Positions 9,092 to 17,701 of a stretch of 64,000 nucleotides of DNA are shown here, piece by piece. The notes beneath the pieces were generated by a model. That model saw nothing but the letters and a program-made list of their open reading frames with translations. It was not told the DNA's origin and ran no database searches. This stretch comes from Aquimarina rhabdastrellae (GTDB lineage: Bacteria > Bacteroidota > Bacteroidia > Flavobacteriales > Flavobacteriaceae), in contig CANDNT010000001.1 of assembly GCA_947387485.1 (NCBI GenBank), positions 310,001 through 374,000 of the forward strand, written 5' to 3'. The translations under genes were made by a program, and so were the position numbers. Positions within the stretch are counted from its first letter, which is position 1. Every line of letters begins with the position of its first letter.

Positions 9092-9718
9092 ATGATTAAA
9101 CAAGTCCAGTTTACTAGTCAAAATACTTATGATACTCTAAATAATCTTACAGAAAAGACAAAAACTGTATGGCTTGTTTTTCACGGTATAGGATATTTAA
9201 GTCGTTATTTTATACGTTTATTTGAAGAATTGAATCCTGAAGAAAATTATATCATTGCTCCTCAAGCGCCTTCAAAATATTATAAAGATGATCGCTATAG
9301 AAGAGTTGGCGCTTCATGGTTGACCAAAGAAAATACTTTAATTGATACACAAAATGTATTGAACTATATTGATGCTATTGTAACTACAGAGCAGTTACCT
9401 AATCATGTGCGTTTTGTAGTTTTAGGATATTCTCAAGGTGTTAGTATAGCTAGTAGATGGATTTCTAGTAGACAGGTTATTTGTGATGATTTAGTGCTTA
9501 TTTCTGGTGGTTTTCCAAAAGAATTAACTGCTTCTGACTTTACTTTTTTGGATCAAAAAACTAAGGTTACTCATATTTTGGGAGAAAATGATCCTTTATT
9601 TACAAAAGAAGCTATAGCAAATGAAAAAGAACGATTAGTTACCATATTACCACAAATACAATTTAAAACCCATTCTGGTGGACACGAATTAGCTTTTAGC
9701 AGTATTAAAAATATTTAA
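9092..9718 (+). CDS. Alpha/beta hydrolase, carboxylesterase/phospholipase-like
   Basis: A 208-residue cytosolic serine hydrolase in the phospholipase/carboxylesterase (YpfH-like) group. The nucleophile elbow is GYSQG with Ser114; the likely catalytic acid is Asp167 in GENDPLF and the histidine is His198 in SGGHE, at the expected spacings. An oxyanion-hole-type HGIG follows strand 3 at residues 31-34. The substrate is not predictable; small esters or thioesters are usual for the family. It is monocistronic and ends one base before the stop of the convergent histidine kinase gene, with no hairpin between. Confidence 0.85.
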   Translation: MIKQVQFTSQNTYDTLNNLTEKTKTVWLVFHGIGYLSRYFIRLFEELNPEENYIIAPQAPSKYYKDDRYRRVGASWLTKENTLIDTQNVLNYIDAIVTTEQLPNHVRFVVLGYSQGVSIASRWISSRQVICDDLVLISGGFPKELTASDFTFLDQKTKVTHILGENDPLFTKEAIANEKERLVTILPQIQFKTHSGGHELAFSSIKNI

Positions 9719-9719
9719 T

Positions 9720-10997
9720 TTAACAACTTCTAACTGGCATTTCTATAGTTACTGTAGTTCCATTACCTATGCTACTTTCTATGGCTAATGTACCGTTTTG
9801 ACTTTCTATCAAAGCTTTACAAATACTCAATCCTAATCCTGTTCCTTGTTCATTTTCTGTACCAATAGTAGATGTTTTATTTTCATATTCCAGAAGATCA
9901 CTAAGTATATTTTTGTCAATCCCTATTCCTTGATCTATAACTTTTATACTTACCTCTTCTAATTCTGTTATTGCTTTAACTATAATCTGGGTTCCTCTAT
10001 TAGAAAATTTAATGGCATTAGATACTAAGTTTCGTAAAACTGTTTGCATCATCTCTTCATCCATACAAAGTTCTAAATGTTCTGGAATATCTGCGATTAG
10101 TTCAATCTCTTTGGTCAAGCTACTCTGTTTCATAAAATTAAACACTTCATTAACAACCGTTGACACTTTATGTTTTTCTAATTCTGATGTTTTTGGGTTT
10201 GATTGAACTTTTGCCCAATCCATTAAACGATCTAATAATTCTACTCCATTTGTAGCAGATTCTTTAATCATCTCTCTCAACTCTTTCTTCTCCTCTATAT
10301 TATCTGTAGCATTGATCAAATCTACCAACATAGATAGTTGTGCAAATGGTGTTTTTAAATCATGTGCAATAATTCTGAATAATTGATTCTTTGATTCATT
10401 GAGTTTTCTTAATTCATTATTTTGATGACTAATTTTATAATTGGCTGTTCTTAGATCTTTTGTCAACCTTATAAATGTAGTATGTAATACATAAGCCATT
10501 CCTCCTGTACCCGTTACCATTATTGCATAAAAAACAAATTTTTCTACTGGATATGACGCATCTACTAAGAAAAAACAAACGACTATAAAGCTTAAATTAG
10601 TAATTATAATAATAAGTTTATGTATAGGATGAACTAATACTCCTATAGCAAAGATTAATACCATAAGAATAATCTCTACTTTAAGAAAAAAGGGTTCAAA
10701 TTGAAAGTCTACTTGATCTACTCTAAACGGTAATGATATCATTAAACTGAAAACAATAGAATATACTGTAATCATAAAAACCTTTGAGGCTTTAATTACT
10801 TTTCTATGAAATAAAGTGAGAACAATCAATATCAAACTCATATTGATCAAATCTTTATAGAAAAAAATACTTTGTGGATGTATTCTATATTCTATAAAAG
10901 CGTCAATAATAAGTGATGGTATAAAAATTAATAGTATAGGACTTATTAATTTATGAAACCTAATTGATTTTATGTTTTGAGTAGATGTCAACAGCAA
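9720..10997 (-). CDS. Membrane-bound sensor histidine kinase
   Basis: A 425-residue hybrid-less histidine kinase. Residues about 15-175 form six membrane helices that may themselves sense a membrane or small-molecule signal, with no large periplasmic domain. A short coiled linker follows, then a HisKA domain with phospho-acceptor His212 in IIAHDLKTPF and a HATPase domain with N box LVSNAIKF, G1 DQGIGID and G2 GTGLGLSICKAL. No response regulator is adjacent, so it is an orphan. No ATG lies near the N-terminus in this frame; TTG at 10997 (or TTG at 10991) is the likely initiation codon, with an in-frame stop at 11010-11012. Confidence 0.88.
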   Translation of the reverse strand: MLLTSTQNIKSIRFHKLISPILLIFIPSLIIDAFIEYRIHPQSIFFYKDLINMSLILIVLTLFHRKVIKASKVFMITVYSIVFSLMISLPFRVDQVDFQFEPFFLKVEIILMVLIFAIGVLVHPIHKLIIIITNLSFIVVCFFLVDASYPVEKFVFYAIMVTGTGGMAYVLHTTFIRLTKDLRTANYKISHQNNELRKLNESKNQLFRIIAHDLKTPFAQLSMLVDLINATDNIEEKKELREMIKESATNGVELLDRLMDWAKVQSNPKTSELEKHKVSTVVNEVFNFMKQSSLTKEIELIADIPEHLELCMDEEMMQTVLRNLVSNAIKFSNRGTQIIVKAITELEEVSIKVIDQGIGIDKNILSDLLEYENKTSTIGTENEQGTGLGLSICKALIESQNGTLAIESSIGNGTTVTIEMPVRSC

Positions 10998-11232
10998 TGG
11001 TCTTACTTTTTAAATTTAACATAATGCAATCTGATTTTAAGATTTAAAGAGTAATGACATTAAATACAATGTTTTATTCTTGGGGCAAAACATTGTTCTT
11101 TAATTTCTAGTTCAAATTACAAAAGTTTTTAAGTATTACGGTTTAACCATGTTTATATGTACTGTTTTTATGTATAAATGGTTATTATATATACTTTTTC
11201 AACACAAAACAAATACTATTTTGACTGTTTTT

Positions 11233-11739
11233 TTATTGTAAATAACGTTTTTTAATCACCTCAAAATGATGTTTTTGATGCCCTATCATTATATAACCTG
11301 CTGCTCTGGCACTCATATTACTTCCGCTTGCTATCCCTTTTCTGACTAGCATTTCTTGAGAAAAACTTTTAAACATTAAGACTGTTTGCTTCCTGACTGC
11401 TTTGTACATTTCTAGTAACTCTTCTTTACTAAAATCTGCTGCATTAGAAGACTGCACATAATCATCTTGCTCAAAACCGGGTAATTCTTTTTGCTCTCCT
11501 CTAGAAAAACACAATGCTCGGTATCCAAAAATTCTTTCTGTATCCATGAGATGTAAAATCACCTCTGCTATGGTCCATTTTCCTTCTTTATAGGTAGACG
11601 CTAATTGTTCTTCTGTAATACTTTCTAAAAAAGCAATACCTTCTTCTCCATTATTTATTAACCCCTTTACCAATTCTGGAGTTCCTGATAAATCAATATA
11701 GTATTGATAATACGTATTATATTCTTCTTTATTTAACAT
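11233..11739 (-). CDS. DinB superfamily protein (putative metal-dependent enzyme)
   Basis: A 168-residue four-helix-bundle protein of the DinB/YfiT-like superfamily. The typical metal-binding histidines are present: His63 in VILHLMDTE and His154, His157 and His158 in the C-terminal HQKHH cluster. WTIAEVILHL is the characteristic helix. Family members include thiol S-transferases and hydrolases that use bacillithiol or similar cofactors; function here is unknown. The gene is monocistronic, with an untagged 150-base spacer to the Lrp-type regulator. Confidence 0.88.
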   Translation of the reverse strand: MLNKEEYNTYYQYYIDLSGTPELVKGLINNGEEGIAFLESITEEQLASTYKEGKWTIAEVILHLMDTERIFGYRALCFSRGEQKELPGFEQDDYVQSSNAADFSKEELLEMYKAVRKQTVLMFKSFSQEMLVRKGIASGSNMSARAAGYIMIGHQKHHFEVIKKRYLQ

Positions 11740-11833
11740 AGTACTTTATAAATTAGGGCAGAATATACAAATTCTACTTCTCGTCATCATTTTATTAACA
11801 GTAATTTATTATTCAAATACTTTACTATTTACC

Positions 11834-11866
11834 ATAAAAAAACCCTTTAAGAATATTCTTAAAGGG
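11834..11866 (-). terminator. Terminator after the Lrp/AsnC gene
   Basis: A perfect 24-base palindrome (11843-11866) followed on the minus strand by seven T. It lies 27 bases beyond the regulator stop codon. Confidence 0.88.
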
Positions 11867-11892
11867 CTTGATTTTATCTAGAGTAAATTCTA

Positions 11893-12372
11893 TTATAACT
11901 CTTGAAAGATAGAATGCATTAATCGTTTTTTATCATTAATACTTTCTTCTAAAGAAATCATTGTTTCTGTACGATAAACACCTTCTATATCATCTAATCT
12001 AAAGATGATATCTTTTGCATGATTAGTATCTTTTGCTCTTACTTTACAAAAGATATTGAATTTTCCTGTAGTAATGTGTGCAACAGTTACATACGGAATT
12101 TCATTAATACGTTCTAAAACAAATTTAGTTTGAGACGTATTTTGTAGATAAATACCTACATAAGCGATAAATGAATATCCTAATTTCTTATAATCTAGAT
12201 TCAATGATGATCCTTCGATTATTCCCGCTTCTTCCATTTTTTTTACACGTACGTGAACTGTTCCAGCTGATATCAATAATTTCTTTGCAATATCAGTGAA
12301 AGGAGTACGTGTATTTTTAATTAGCATGTCTAAAATTTGGTGGTCGATTTCGTCTAATTTAAACTTCGCCAT
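11893..12372 (-). CDS. Lrp/AsnC family transcriptional regulator
   Basis: A 159-residue feast/famine regulator. Residues 1-60 are the AsnC-type winged helix (LDEIDHQILDMLIKNTRTPF, then the recognition helix ISAGTVHVRVKKMEEAG), and residues 65-150 are the RAM ligand-binding domain, which usually binds an amino acid and drives octamer assembly. The neighbouring upstream gene is an M14 carboxypeptidase that would release amino acids, so a link to peptide use is possible but unproven. It lies 75 bases after the peptidase stop and ends in a strong terminator. Confidence 0.94.
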   Translation of the reverse strand: MAKFKLDEIDHQILDMLIKNTRTPFTDIAKKLLISAGTVHVRVKKMEEAGIIEGSSLNLDYKKLGYSFIAYVGIYLQNTSQTKFVLERINEIPYVTVAHITTGKFNIFCKVRAKDTNHAKDIIFRLDDIEGVYRTETMISLEESINDKKRLMHSIFQEL

Positions 12373-12447
12373 AGGTGCCTTTCGTTGTTTTTTTGATTAT
12401 TTCCTTTGCAAAAATAACAGAAAAATATCGTTGAAACGTATTTTTTT

Positions 12448-13590
12448 TTAATTTTCTAACCTTTCTAATGAGAATAATTCATTATCTAGACGAAATTTTA
12501 ACAACTCATCACCGCAAACTACCTCTACTATATCGTTATAGTGGCTAATTGCCCTATTTTTGCTATCAATTTCTCGATGTCCAAAAAAATTATCCAATTT
12601 TTGAATTTTAACAATTTTAGGGATAAAATGAACTACTTTTCCTACTAATTTCTCGGTATATTGTACAGCAATATCTACTATTTTGTTATTAATTGACACA
12701 TTTCTTATAATAATATCGTAGAAAAGTTTATCATTTTCTGGAATGTCAAAATAATCTTTATAAAACTCTCCCTTGATCTCATTTTCATCAGAGATATAAT
12801 GTACTGCAGTAATTAATGCTGTAAAAATATGTTTACGAGTAATCTCTCTATTATAATCTTCTGGAAAATGCCCTGCTTCAAATAATATTGTAGGGATTTT
12901 TAAGCTTTCTAAGGTGTCTCCTGTACAATTAATATTAAAACCATCATCGTATCGCCCTATATGATCTTTAATTTCTGTTTGCAATACGTCATTCATCTTT
13001 ACAATAATCTCCATCGCGATCATTCTACTTGCCGTAATATTACGTTCTTTATCTCCAGCAGGAGATAAAAATGATACTATAGCGCTCTTATTCGCTTTTC
13101 CTGCGCTAAAAATCGTTCGTTGACCATGTAAATTAAAGGCAAAATCAGGTTTTATAGTATGTACTAGCTGTTTAAATAGTTTACTTTCTATCTGAGAACA
13201 GGCTTGAGCATCTCTATTTAAGTCTATATCATTATAATTAGATCTAGTATAAGCAACAGCTCCATCTGGATTAAGAATAGGTATCATATATAGCGTACAT
13301 TCTCTTAGAATCTGTTTTATTGTATTATTGTCTTCTTTTAGATAATTAATAAAGTCAAATAAGGCCTTAGTTGTCGTACTCTCATTACCGTGCATTTGAG
13401 ACCAAAACAGTAATTTCTTTTTCCCGCTTCCTATTTTAATTAGATGTATCGGTCTATTATTTTCAGAAAAACCAAGTTCTTCAATAGTAAAATTACTCGT
13501 CAATTTAGTTAGTAAAGGAGTAATATGATCTAAGGTTATATATCTCCCCGAAAGGTCTTTTTCAAGATAGTTTGAATAGTCAATTTTCAT
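12448..13590 (-). CDS. M14 family zinc carboxypeptidase
   Basis: A 380-residue M14 metallopeptidase. The zinc ligands are visible as HGNE (His67, Glu70) and His155 in FNLHGQRT; the substrate-binding block PILNPDGAVAYTRSNYNDIDLNRD and the catalytic Glu238 in PTILFEAGH are both present. A C-terminal extension of about 110 residues follows. No signal peptide is seen, so it is probably cytosolic, which suggests peptide or peptidoglycan-fragment trimming after import. I use the ATG at 13590; a TTG two codons earlier is less likely. It is divergent from the XRE regulator, and putative operators of that regulator sit 14-53 bases upstream of the start. Confidence 0.9.
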   Translation of the reverse strand: MKIDYSNYLEKDLSGRYITLDHITPLLTKLTSNFTIEELGFSENNRPIHLIKIGSGKKKLLFWSQMHGNESTTTKALFDFINYLKEDNNTIKQILRECTLYMIPILNPDGAVAYTRSNYNDIDLNRDAQACSQIESKLFKQLVHTIKPDFAFNLHGQRTIFSAGKANKSAIVSFLSPAGDKERNITASRMIAMEIIVKMNDVLQTEIKDHIGRYDDGFNINCTGDTLESLKIPTILFEAGHFPEDYNREITRKHIFTALITAVHYISDENEIKGEFYKDYFDIPENDKLFYDIIIRNVSINNKIVDIAVQYTEKLVGKVVHFIPKIVKIQKLDNFFGHREIDSKNRAISHYNDIVEVVCGDELLKFRLDNELFSLERLEN

Positions 13591-13603
13591 AGTCAATTAT
13601 TAG

Positions 13604-13619
13604 GTTTACAAAAGTAAAC
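13604..13619. promoter_or_regulatory. Putative operator 1 (GTTTAC-N4-GTAAAC)
   Basis: Perfect 6-bp inverted repeat with a 4-base spacer, 14 bases upstream of the M14 start. It shares its right half with four other GTAAACA copies in this spacer. Confidence 0.55.
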
Positions 13620-13627
13620 ATTAAATA

Positions 13628-13643
13628 CTTTACAATTGTAAAC
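13628..13643. promoter_or_regulatory. Putative operator 2 (TTTACAATTGTAAA palindrome)
   Basis: Perfect 14-base palindrome at 13629-13642, centred 24 bases from operator 1. Identical to the palindrome at 13840-13853. Confidence 0.6.
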
Positions 13644-13839
13644 ATTGTTTCTATCCTCTTCTGTATCGTTTTGTAAACATTATTCTCGTTTAGTATTTAA
13701 GATTATATATTATTGTAAACAAAAGAGTGTTAAAAAGTTACAATTATCACGTTAAATAATTTAAATCATTGTTTTTCAGTTAATTACATGTAGTTATATA
13801 AAGTAACAGTTTATAGTAGCGATTCAATAATAAAATTGT

Positions 13840-13853
13840 TTTACAATTGTAAA
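13840..13853. promoter_or_regulatory. Putative operator 3 (TTTACAATTGTAAA palindrome)
   Basis: Second identical 14-base palindrome, 63 bases upstream of the XRE regulator start and just before its candidate -7 element. Consistent with autoregulation. Confidence 0.6.
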
Positions 13854-13876
13854 CACGATATCTCTATTCTTTTTAT

Positions 13877-13884
13877 TACATTTG
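13877..13884 (+). promoter_or_regulatory. Candidate -7 promoter element of the XRE regulator gene
   Basis: TACATTTG matches TAnnTTTG and would start transcription about 25 bases before the ATG at 13916. No TTG lies at the normal -33 spacing; the nearest, inside operator 3, is 27 bases upstream. Confidence 0.45.
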
Positions 13885-13915
13885 TATACAACGTTCAACA
13901 TCATACCTGTATACA

Positions 13916-14416
13916 ATGTTAAACAATGAATTATTTGGAAAAAGATTACAATTGTTAATGGATTATTACGCATTAAGTGCTTCTGCTTTTGCTGATAAAT
14001 TATCTATAGGTCGCTCTTCTATATCTCATATTCTTTCAGGAAGAAATAAACCTAGTCTAGAGTTTGTTTTAAAAATAGTAGACGTATTTGATGAAGTTGA
14101 TTTAGATTGGTTACTTTATGGAAAAGGTGCTTTTCCTAAAAAAGAAATACAAAACATACCTTCTACTTCTATTGAACAAAATTCATTTTTAGCTAGACAT
14201 AAAAGTGCAAAAAACCATCTCTCTTCTTCTTCTAGTTCTTCAGATTTATTTTCTGAAGTAGATCCGCCAGAAAAACAAGAAATCATTGAGAATGTTCATG
14301 AGGATAAAATTTTAATTGAAAAAAATACCATTTCAACTTCATCTTCTAAAAAAATCAAACGTATAGTTATTCTCTATCAAGATGGTACTTTTGATAGCTA
14401 CGAACAATCTTTGTGA
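13916..14416 (+). CDS. XRE/Cro-CI family transcriptional regulator
   Basis: A 166-residue protein with an N-terminal Cro/CI helix-turn-helix (about residues 7-62: FGKRLQLLMDYYALSASAFA, then RSSISHILSGRNKPSLEFVLKI), ending in the family-typical LDWLLYGKG. Residues 75-145 are a low-complexity Ser/Glu-rich linker (HLSSSSSSSDLF), and the short C-terminus KIKRIVILYQDGTFDSYEQ resembles a small strand pair. No known ligand domain is present. The spacer upstream carries several copies of a palindrome that it may bind, so it probably represses itself and the divergent M14 gene. A hairpin follows at 14435-14487. Confidence 0.9.
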   Translation: MLNNELFGKRLQLLMDYYALSASAFADKLSIGRSSISHILSGRNKPSLEFVLKIVDVFDEVDLDWLLYGKGAFPKKEIQNIPSTSIEQNSFLARHKSAKNHLSSSSSSSDLFSEVDPPEKQEIIENVHEDKILIEKNTISTSSSKKIKRIVILYQDGTFDSYEQSL

Positions 14417-14434
14417 TTTTTAACTTTAATTCTC

Positions 14435-14487
14435 ATAAATCGCGTATTTATTTTTTTTCTGTATTATATATCAAATACGAGATTTAT
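14435..14487 (+). terminator. Probable terminator after the XRE regulator
   Basis: Inverted repeat with 15-base arms (14435-14449 and 14473-14487, one mismatch), followed after ten bases by T-rich sequence. The loop is large (23 bases). Confidence 0.5.
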
Positions 14488-14574
14488 AATCGTTATATAT
14501 TTTTTACTTTTTCGTAGCTTTTATTTTCAAATTAAGCTTAATTTCGTTTTGTGTAATTATTATATTTTTTATCA

Positions 14575-14949
14575 ATGCAAAAGCTAATTCTACTGCTTGT
14601 TTGTATTACTCTATTTAGTTCATGTTACCAACAAGAACGCAATTGTAAAGATTTTCATACAGGTACATTCGAATTTGAAACTTTATTAAATGGTGAATTA
14701 GAAAAGACCGTTTTTATTAGAACAGATTCTATAGAGATTGATCATTATAAAGGTAAATCTGACACCTCTAGTATACGCTGGATTAATGATTGTGAATATA
14801 TCGTACAAAAGCTTAATCCTAAAAACATGGCAGAAGAAAAAGCTGTACATATGAAAATCTTGACTACTAATAAAGATTCTTATACCTTTGAGTACTCGCT
14901 TGTAGGGGCGAACAAAAAACAACGTGGAACCGCAAAAAAAACCAACTAA
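14575..14949 (+). CDS. Small lipoprotein upstream of terC
   Basis: A 124-residue predicted lipoprotein: signal peptide at residues 1-16 ending in the lipobox LFSSC, with Cys17 as lipidated residue. The mature part is beta-rich (CKDFHTGTFEFETLLNGELE, later SIRWINDCEYIVQKLNPKN). Two further cysteines could pair. Its stop overlaps the ATG of terC (TAATG at 14947-14951), so the two are translationally coupled and probably act in the same process. I do not recognise a named family with certainty. Confidence 0.8.
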   Translation: MQKLILLLVCITLFSSCYQQERNCKDFHTGTFEFETLLNGELEKTVFIRTDSIEIDHYKGKSDTSSIRWINDCEYIVQKLNPKNMAEEKAVHMKILTTNKDSYTFEYSLVGANKKQRGTAKKTN

Positions 14950-15740
14950 TGTTTGAAATTTTTTCTTCGCCAGACGCATGGATGGCATTACTAACTTTAA
15001 CCTTTTTAGAAATTGTTTTAGGAATAGACAATATCATTTTTATTTCCATTGCTTCTAGCAAACTTCCAGAAGAACAACAAAAGAAAGCTACAAACATTGG
15101 TCTTGCACTGGCTATGATCATGAGGATAGTTTTATTATTTGGTATTTCTTTACTGGTCGCTATGGAAGCTCCTTTCTGGCATTTTAATTTGTCTTGGATT
15201 AAAGGTGGTGTAAGCGGTCAAGCTATTATTTTATTTGCAGGTGGAATTTTCTTACTTTATAAAAGTGTTCATGAAATACATCAAAAAGTAGACGAAAAAG
15301 GAGAAGAAGAAAAAGAATTGGAATCAAAAAGCTCTTCTTCTTTAACCAATGCCATTATTCAAATCTCTATAATCAATGTTGTTTTCTCATTTGATTCTAT
15401 ATTGACTGCTGTAGGGATGACAAATGGTTTGAGTGCAAACCCTAATGATGCTTTAATTATTATGATTATCGCTGTAGTTTTATCTGTTATCATCATGATG
15501 TCCTTTGCTACTCCAGTAGGTCGTTTTGTAAACAAACATCCTTCTGTACAAATTTTAGGTTTGTCATTTTTAATTTTGATAGGTTTTATGCTTATTGCAG
15601 AAGCTTCTCACCTATCTCACCTTGTAGTCTTTGGTAATGAAGTAGGGACAATTCCTAAAGGATATCTTTATTTCACTATTGCTTTTTCTCTCTTTATTGA
15701 ATTTCTTAATTTTAAATTACGTAAGAAAAAAACTATTTAG
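14949..15740 (+). CDS. TerC family integral membrane protein
   Basis: A 263-residue TerC/Alx-type protein with about seven membrane helices. The family motif LEIVLGIDNIIFISI near residues 19-33 and its internal repeat ISIINVVFSFDSILTAVGMT near 133-152 supply the paired acidic residues thought to bind metal. Relatives take part in manganese efflux, tellurite resistance and metalation of exported proteins. A charged cytosolic loop (residues 108-125) separates the two halves. It is coupled to a lipoprotein by a 1-base stop-start overlap and followed by a strong bidirectional terminator. Confidence 0.93.
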   Translation: MFEIFSSPDAWMALLTLTFLEIVLGIDNIIFISIASSKLPEEQQKKATNIGLALAMIMRIVLLFGISLLVAMEAPFWHFNLSWIKGGVSGQAIILFAGGIFLLYKSVHEIHQKVDEKGEEEKELESKSSSSLTNAIIQISIINVVFSFDSILTAVGMTNGLSANPNDALIIMIIAVVLSVIIMMSFATPVGRFVNKHPSVQILGLSFLILIGFMLIAEASHLSHLVVFGNEVGTIPKGYLYFTIAFSLFIEFLNFKLRKKKTI

Positions 15741-15769
15741 TAACGTTTTTTCTTAAATCTAGATATATA

Positions 15770-15801
15770 AAAAGGATATGAATTTTAATTCATATCCTTT
15801 T
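15770..15801. terminator. Bidirectional terminator between terC and the anti-sigma gene
   Basis: Perfect 15-bp stem (15770-15784 with 15787-15801) in the gap between convergent genes, with A and T runs at its two ends. Confidence 0.85.
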
Positions 15802-15804
15802 GTT

Positions 15805-16599
15805 TTATAATTCCTTTAATAGCTTCTCTATAATAGCTGTTTTGTATTTAGGGAATTTTCTTTTTAATTCTTTAAAAGTTTCTTTTGCTTTAGCTATTTC
15901 TTCTTCTTTCAAATAAATTAATCCTTTAAACCATAATGCTTTATTCTCATAAAGAGTCTTTTTATCTAATAATTCATCAAGTACCTTAACTCCTTTATCT
16001 GTTTTGTTTATTTCGGTATAGCTCATTGCCAAGTACAAATAAACTTCGTAATTATTTGTTACTTCTTTTTCTAAAAAACCTTCAATTTTAGCTATACAAT
16101 TTTCATATTCTTTGGCAATAAATAATGTTCCTATTTCATTCCATTGATTTTGAGTGTCTCTTTTAATTATTGAAGGTAAATCTTTATTATTATAATATTT
16201 TGCATACAAACTTGTTGGTTCTTTCGTTAAATAGTTTACGCTTCCGGCTATTGCTAATATAAGCACTAGTATAGCAGCTACGACTCTCCATAGTTTAAAT
16301 TTTGGCGATCGAGCTTTTTCTTTATAAAGATTTCGTACTTCTAATAATGATTCTTCTATAGTCTTACCTTCCTCACTATTAAAAAATGCTTTTAATTTTT
16401 TATTCTCTTCACTACCCTTATTGCCTACTTTATCTACATAAATCCCTTTTAAATGTAATATTATCTCCCTTTGTAAATTTACTTCTCTTTGGAGTTCATC
16501 ATCTGCTGCTATTTCTTGTTCAAATGCTCTTTTTTCTTTATCTGTCATTTGATTGCCTAAATACTCTTCAATTTTTAATCTCAATACATCATCCATCAT
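15805..16599 (-). CDS. Anti-sigma-like membrane protein with TPR repeats
   Basis: A 264-residue protein: an N-terminal helical region with the anti-sigma-like pattern EEYLGNQMTDKEKRAFEQEI (residues about 11-30), a single membrane helix near 106-124, and a C-terminal periplasmic half with tetratricopeptide-like helices (YLYLAMSYTEINKTDKGVKV; ALWFKGLIYLKEEEIAKAKE). It begins one base after the sigma factor stop, so the two form an operon. The layout suggests that the cytosolic part binds the sigma factor while the TPR part meets a periplasmic partner. No zinc HxxxCxxC motif is present, so it is not a classical ZAS anti-sigma. Confidence 0.8.
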   Translation of the reverse strand: MMDDVLRLKIEEYLGNQMTDKEKRAFEQEIAADDELQREVNLQREIILHLKGIYVDKVGNKGSEENKKLKAFFNSEEGKTIEESLLEVRNLYKEKARSPKFKLWRVVAAILVLILAIAGSVNYLTKEPTSLYAKYYNNKDLPSIIKRDTQNQWNEIGTLFIAKEYENCIAKIEGFLEKEVTNNYEVYLYLAMSYTEINKTDKGVKVLDELLDKKTLYENKALWFKGLIYLKEEEIAKAKETFKELKRKFPKYKTAIIEKLLKEL

Positions 16600-16600
16600 A

Positions 16601-17161
16601 CTATAGTTTTTTATACCTATTATCAGCTTTAATCAATTCTGTTAATTTTTTCTTACACTTAAAAACTCTTTGAAAGGCTACATTTTCTGAGCTATATGAA
16701 AACTTTTTTACAATCTCTTCATACGGAACTTTATCAAAATAATCTTTTAATAATTGCTTACAGTTCTCTGAAAGTAAATTGATTTTTTCTTCAAAAAGAT
16801 CCCATCGTTTTTGATTTTCTATAGCTTCTAATCGTTCCTCATCTTTATCTTTAAGTTCAAAAACCCCATCATTTCTTACCTGCTTTTGCCTTTTATTTAG
16901 TTCTTTTAACCATAAGTTCTTGCAAGCCATAAAAATATAAGGCTCTAAAGATGTCCTAATTTCAATCTGTTGTGTTTTTGCTCTAGCAATAATTTGATAT
17001 AATGCATCATGAAAAACTTCTTCTGCATCTGTTTGTTCGCCGTTATTCTTTTTAACATAATTGATGATTTTTGGTAATAATCTTTCGTAAAGCAATAAAA
17101 TAAACTCTTTATCCCCTGTAATAAGTTTATTAAGCTCTATAGAAATGCTTTTTTGTTTCAT
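16601..17161 (-). CDS. Sigma-70 family (ECF-type) RNA polymerase sigma factor
   Basis: A 186-residue alternative sigma factor with region 2 (YVKKNNGEQTDAEEVFHDAL, then SLEPYIFMACKNLWLKELNK) and region 4 (LSENCKQLLKDYFDKVPYEE followed by a helix-turn-helix that ends in the FKCKKKLTELI helix). Region 4 is somewhat diverged from typical ECF factors. The gene is followed after one base by an anti-sigma-like membrane protein and faces a lipoprotein gene 78 bases away on the other strand, so it may control that lipoprotein-CHAT-peptide set. Confidence 0.88.
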   Translation of the reverse strand: MKQKSISIELNKLITGDKEFILLLYERLLPKIINYVKKNNGEQTDAEEVFHDALYQIIARAKTQQIEIRTSLEPYIFMACKNLWLKELNKRQKQVRNDGVFELKDKDEERLEAIENQKRWDLFEEKINLLSENCKQLLKDYFDKVPYEEIVKKFSYSSENVAFQRVFKCKKKLTELIKADNRYKKL

Positions 17162-17239
17162 TTTTATAACTTGTAATAGGTAAGATTACTAAAAAAACAG
17201 AACTATTAGTAATAAAATATAAATTAAATTACTGTTATA

Positions 17240-17629
17240 ATGAATTTAAAATTTCTATTCATCGTTTTGACTTTTGTTACTTTTCTTGTAGGATGTTCTT
17301 CTGATATTGAACCTACAGAAGAGCTTCTAGTATCAACTCAATCGTCACATTTAAAAATTGATGCCGAAAATTTAGATAAATTTGATTCTGATTGGAAAAG
17401 ATATAATGTGCTTTATCATAGATCTCTATTTCCTAAAGAAATAGAAATTGTTAGGCAAGGTATTTTTGATCAAATTCCTTATTTAGTATTAAGTCCTTTA
17501 CAACGTAAAGATCCTTATTACGAAATATGGTTAACCCCAATTTGTGGTGGTATAGATGGTTGTCCAGATACAGACTCAGATGTTGAAACAACTGTAGAAG
17601 ATGATCCCTTAGTAGAATTACTAGATTAA
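17240..17629 (+). CDS. Lipoprotein of unknown function next to the CHAT gene
   Basis: A 129-residue predicted lipoprotein with lipobox FLVGC (Cys19). The mature protein is acidic, especially its tail (SDVETTVEDDPLVELLD), with two cysteines in WLTPICGGIDGCPD. I do not recognise the family. It sits divergent to the sigma/anti-sigma pair and 72 bases before the CHAT protease gene with no terminator in between, so it is likely part of the same regulated unit. It appears full length. Confidence 0.72.
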   Translation: MNLKFLFIVLTFVTFLVGCSSDIEPTEELLVSTQSSHLKIDAENLDKFDSDWKRYNVLYHRSLFPKEIEIVRQGIFDQIPYLVLSPLQRKDPYYEIWLTPICGGIDGCPDTDSDVETTVEDDPLVELLD

Positions 17630-17701
17630 TTATCTAAGTATTAACATAGATTTGTGCAGCGATTGATTTGCTTTTTTGACAAAGTTTGTATAAAATAGCA
17701 T

